A model generated the notes under the pieces. It made no database searches. It saw nothing but the letters and a program-made list of their open reading frames with translations, and was not told where the DNA came from. From the NCBI GenBank assembly GCA_003343995.1, contig QAKE01000001.1, positions 1 to 6,928 of the forward strand: a stretch of DNA of 6,928 nt, given 5' to 3'. Shown here piece after piece: positions 6,427 to 6,928 of the stretch; the first letter of the stretch is position 1, and each line of letters begins with the position of its first letter. Source of the stretch: Bacillota bacterium (lineage in GTDB: Bacteria; Bacillota; Clostridia; Christensenellales; Borkfalkiaceae). Both the position numbers and the translations under genes were made by a program.

Positions 6427-6471
6427 TTCACACGCATGAGGCCACTGGTTCGAGTCCAGTAGTCTCCACCA
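6427..6471 (+). other. tRNA-Val(CAC) 3' half: attachment-site core
   Basis: The 45 bases correspond exactly to tRNA positions 32-76: anticodon loop TTCACAC with anticodon CAC (6429-6431), 3' anticodon strand GCATG, variable loop AGGCC, T-arm ACTGG-TTCGAGT-CCAGT (6444-6460), acceptor strand AGTCTCC, discriminator A and an encoded CCA. The preceding bases do not pair with GCATG and supply no D-arm or 5' acceptor strand, so this is not a working gene. A tRNA 3' end beside a tyrosine recombinase gene is the classic attachment site of integrative elements. The Val identity depends on the anticodon reading; the tRNA-fragment call itself is strong. Confidence 0.8.
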
Positions 6472-6505
6472 AAAATCACCGGAATCGCCTGATTCCGGTG
6501 ATTTT
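6472..6505. terminator. 15-bp perfect hairpin directly after the tRNA fragment
   Basis: AAAATCACCGGAATC (6472-6486) and GATTCCGGTGATTTT (6491-6505) pair perfectly around the loop GCCT. The stem begins at the base after CCA. With T-rich ends on both strands it can act as a tRNA terminator on the plus strand and as a stop for integrase transcription on the minus strand. Confidence 0.75.
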
Positions 6506-6601
6506 ATTTCGTGATCCGCAACTTTTTTGGGCGCTTAATTTTCGCCGTTTCATCAAGACTCACACGCTGACCCACACGGGGAAAGGTGCGGAAAGTACCG
6601 G

Positions 6602-6646
6602 ACAGGGCCAGACAGGAATTTTCATGTCTGGCCCTGTATTTTTTTG
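6602..6646 (+). terminator. 13-bp hairpin with T7 tract, facing the integrase 3' end
   Basis: ACAGGGCCAGACA (6602-6614) and TGTCTGGCCCTGT (6625-6637) form a perfect stem with a 10-base loop, followed by ATTTTTTTG. The T-tract lies on the plus strand, so this terminator stops transcription entering the integrative element from the tRNA side, before it becomes antisense to the integrase gene that ends at 6653. Confidence 0.75.
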
Positions 6647-6652
6647 CCATAT

Positions 6653-6928
6653 TTACCGCATCTGCTGGCTGATGACACCGCCGATGGTGTCGGCAGCGTC
6701 CTGTTTCATTTGGGCTGTGGCGTGGGTGTAGGTATTCAGCGTGAAGCCCGCCGAGTAGTGCCCCAAGGCACCGGACAGCGTTTTCACGTCTACCCCGCTT
6801 TTCAGCGACAGCGTGGCGAAGGTGTGGCGCAAGTCATGGAACCGGATATGCTCCGCACCGATGGCTTTCAGAATTTTGTCATGGGTTCTCCGGAAAGCGT
6901 CCGGGTCATACATGGTTCCGGTCTTGGG
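6653..6928 (-). CDS. int: Tyrosine recombinase (integrase), C-terminal part; 5' end outside window
   Basis: The minus strand is open from the window edge to TAA at 6653-6655 and gives the last 91 residues of a phage/Tn916-type tyrosine recombinase. Such enzymes cut and rejoin DNA at an attachment site to insert or excise mobile elements. The visible catalytic motifs are HDLRHTFATL (box II H..R), the GALGHYS motif with the next catalytic His, and NTYTHAT containing the nucleophilic Tyr. The first catalytic Arg and the DNA-binding N-terminal domains lie beyond the edge. The frame continues upstream of the Met codon at 6913 as PKTGT, so that Met is internal, not the start. The stop codon faces the tRNA-Val fragment 182 bases away, the usual layout for an element integrated at a tRNA 3' end. 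The GC content and style suit a Clostridia integrative conjugative element, but no transfer gene is visible. Confidence 0.9.
   Translation of the reverse strand, partial: PKTGTMYDPDAFRRTHDKILKAIGAEHIRFHDLRHTFATLSLKSGVDVKTLSGALGHYSAGFTLNTYTHATAQMKQDAADTIGGVISQQMR

Larger units (their letters stand above)
6472..6928. mobile_element. Integrase-proximal end of an integrative element
   Basis: The stretch from the tRNA fragment to the window edge contains two strong hairpins and the integrase gene pointing toward the attachment core. The rest of the element would lie to the right, outside the window. Whether it is a conjugative element, genomic island or prophage cannot be told. Confidence 0.6.

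Noticed and set aside
6279..6471. Intron-containing tRNA starting at GGAGACG in the hairpin
   Set aside because: It matches the needed acceptor strand GGAGACT at only six of seven bases, those bases belong to a perfect 16-bp hairpin, and no D-arm follows.

Overview
The window looks like accessory DNA from a gut-type Clostridia bacterium, most like the Oscillospiraceae. This is inferred from strong AGGAG-type ribosome sites, GC-rich genes beside very AT-rich spacers, IS21 and ISLre2-type transposase remnants, and an integrase of the Tn916-like tyrosine recombinase style. No ribosomal or other species-marker gene is present, so the placement is tentative.

Layout, left to right. Bases 1-455 hold the middle of a broken IS21-family transposase (IstA). 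It stops abruptly against an antisense fragment (463-858) of an ISLre2/UPF0236-type transposase that carries an in-frame TGA. About 440 non-coding bases follow, ending in a promoter and an 11-bp dyad in front of a LysR-type regulator (1321-2214), which has a clear terminator. Next come a 100-base stretch with only six G/C bases and then a leader region. The leader precedes a 607-residue membrane protein (2528-4351) with an extracytoplasmic alpha/beta-hydrolase domain and a multi-span C-terminus. Two GC-rich genes follow: a short-chain dehydrogenase resembling 3-hydroxybutyrate dehydrogenase (4397-5170) and, 12 bases later, a 3-hydroxyacyl-CoA dehydrogenase-fold enzyme (5183-6115). The right end has strong hairpins, the exact 3' half of a tRNA-Val(CAC) gene (6427-6471) and the C-terminal part of a tyrosine recombinase on the minus strand (6653 to the window edge).

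How the genes may work together. The two dehydrogenases probably form one operon acting on 3-hydroxy acids or their CoA-related forms. The hydrolase lies 45 bases upstream without an obvious terminator between, and could release a substrate outside the membrane, but its different base composition argues against an old partnership. The LysR protein is the only visible regulator; its targets are not shown by the sequence.

The most interesting spot is the right end. A tRNA 3' half lacks its 5' half although the integrase lies on the downstream side of the tRNA end. Two short direct repeats occur in the same order on both flanks. This resembles an attP or a tandem junction between integrated elements more than a simple chromosome-element boundary. 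I see no CRISPR array, rRNA, complete tRNA or recognisable defence system.
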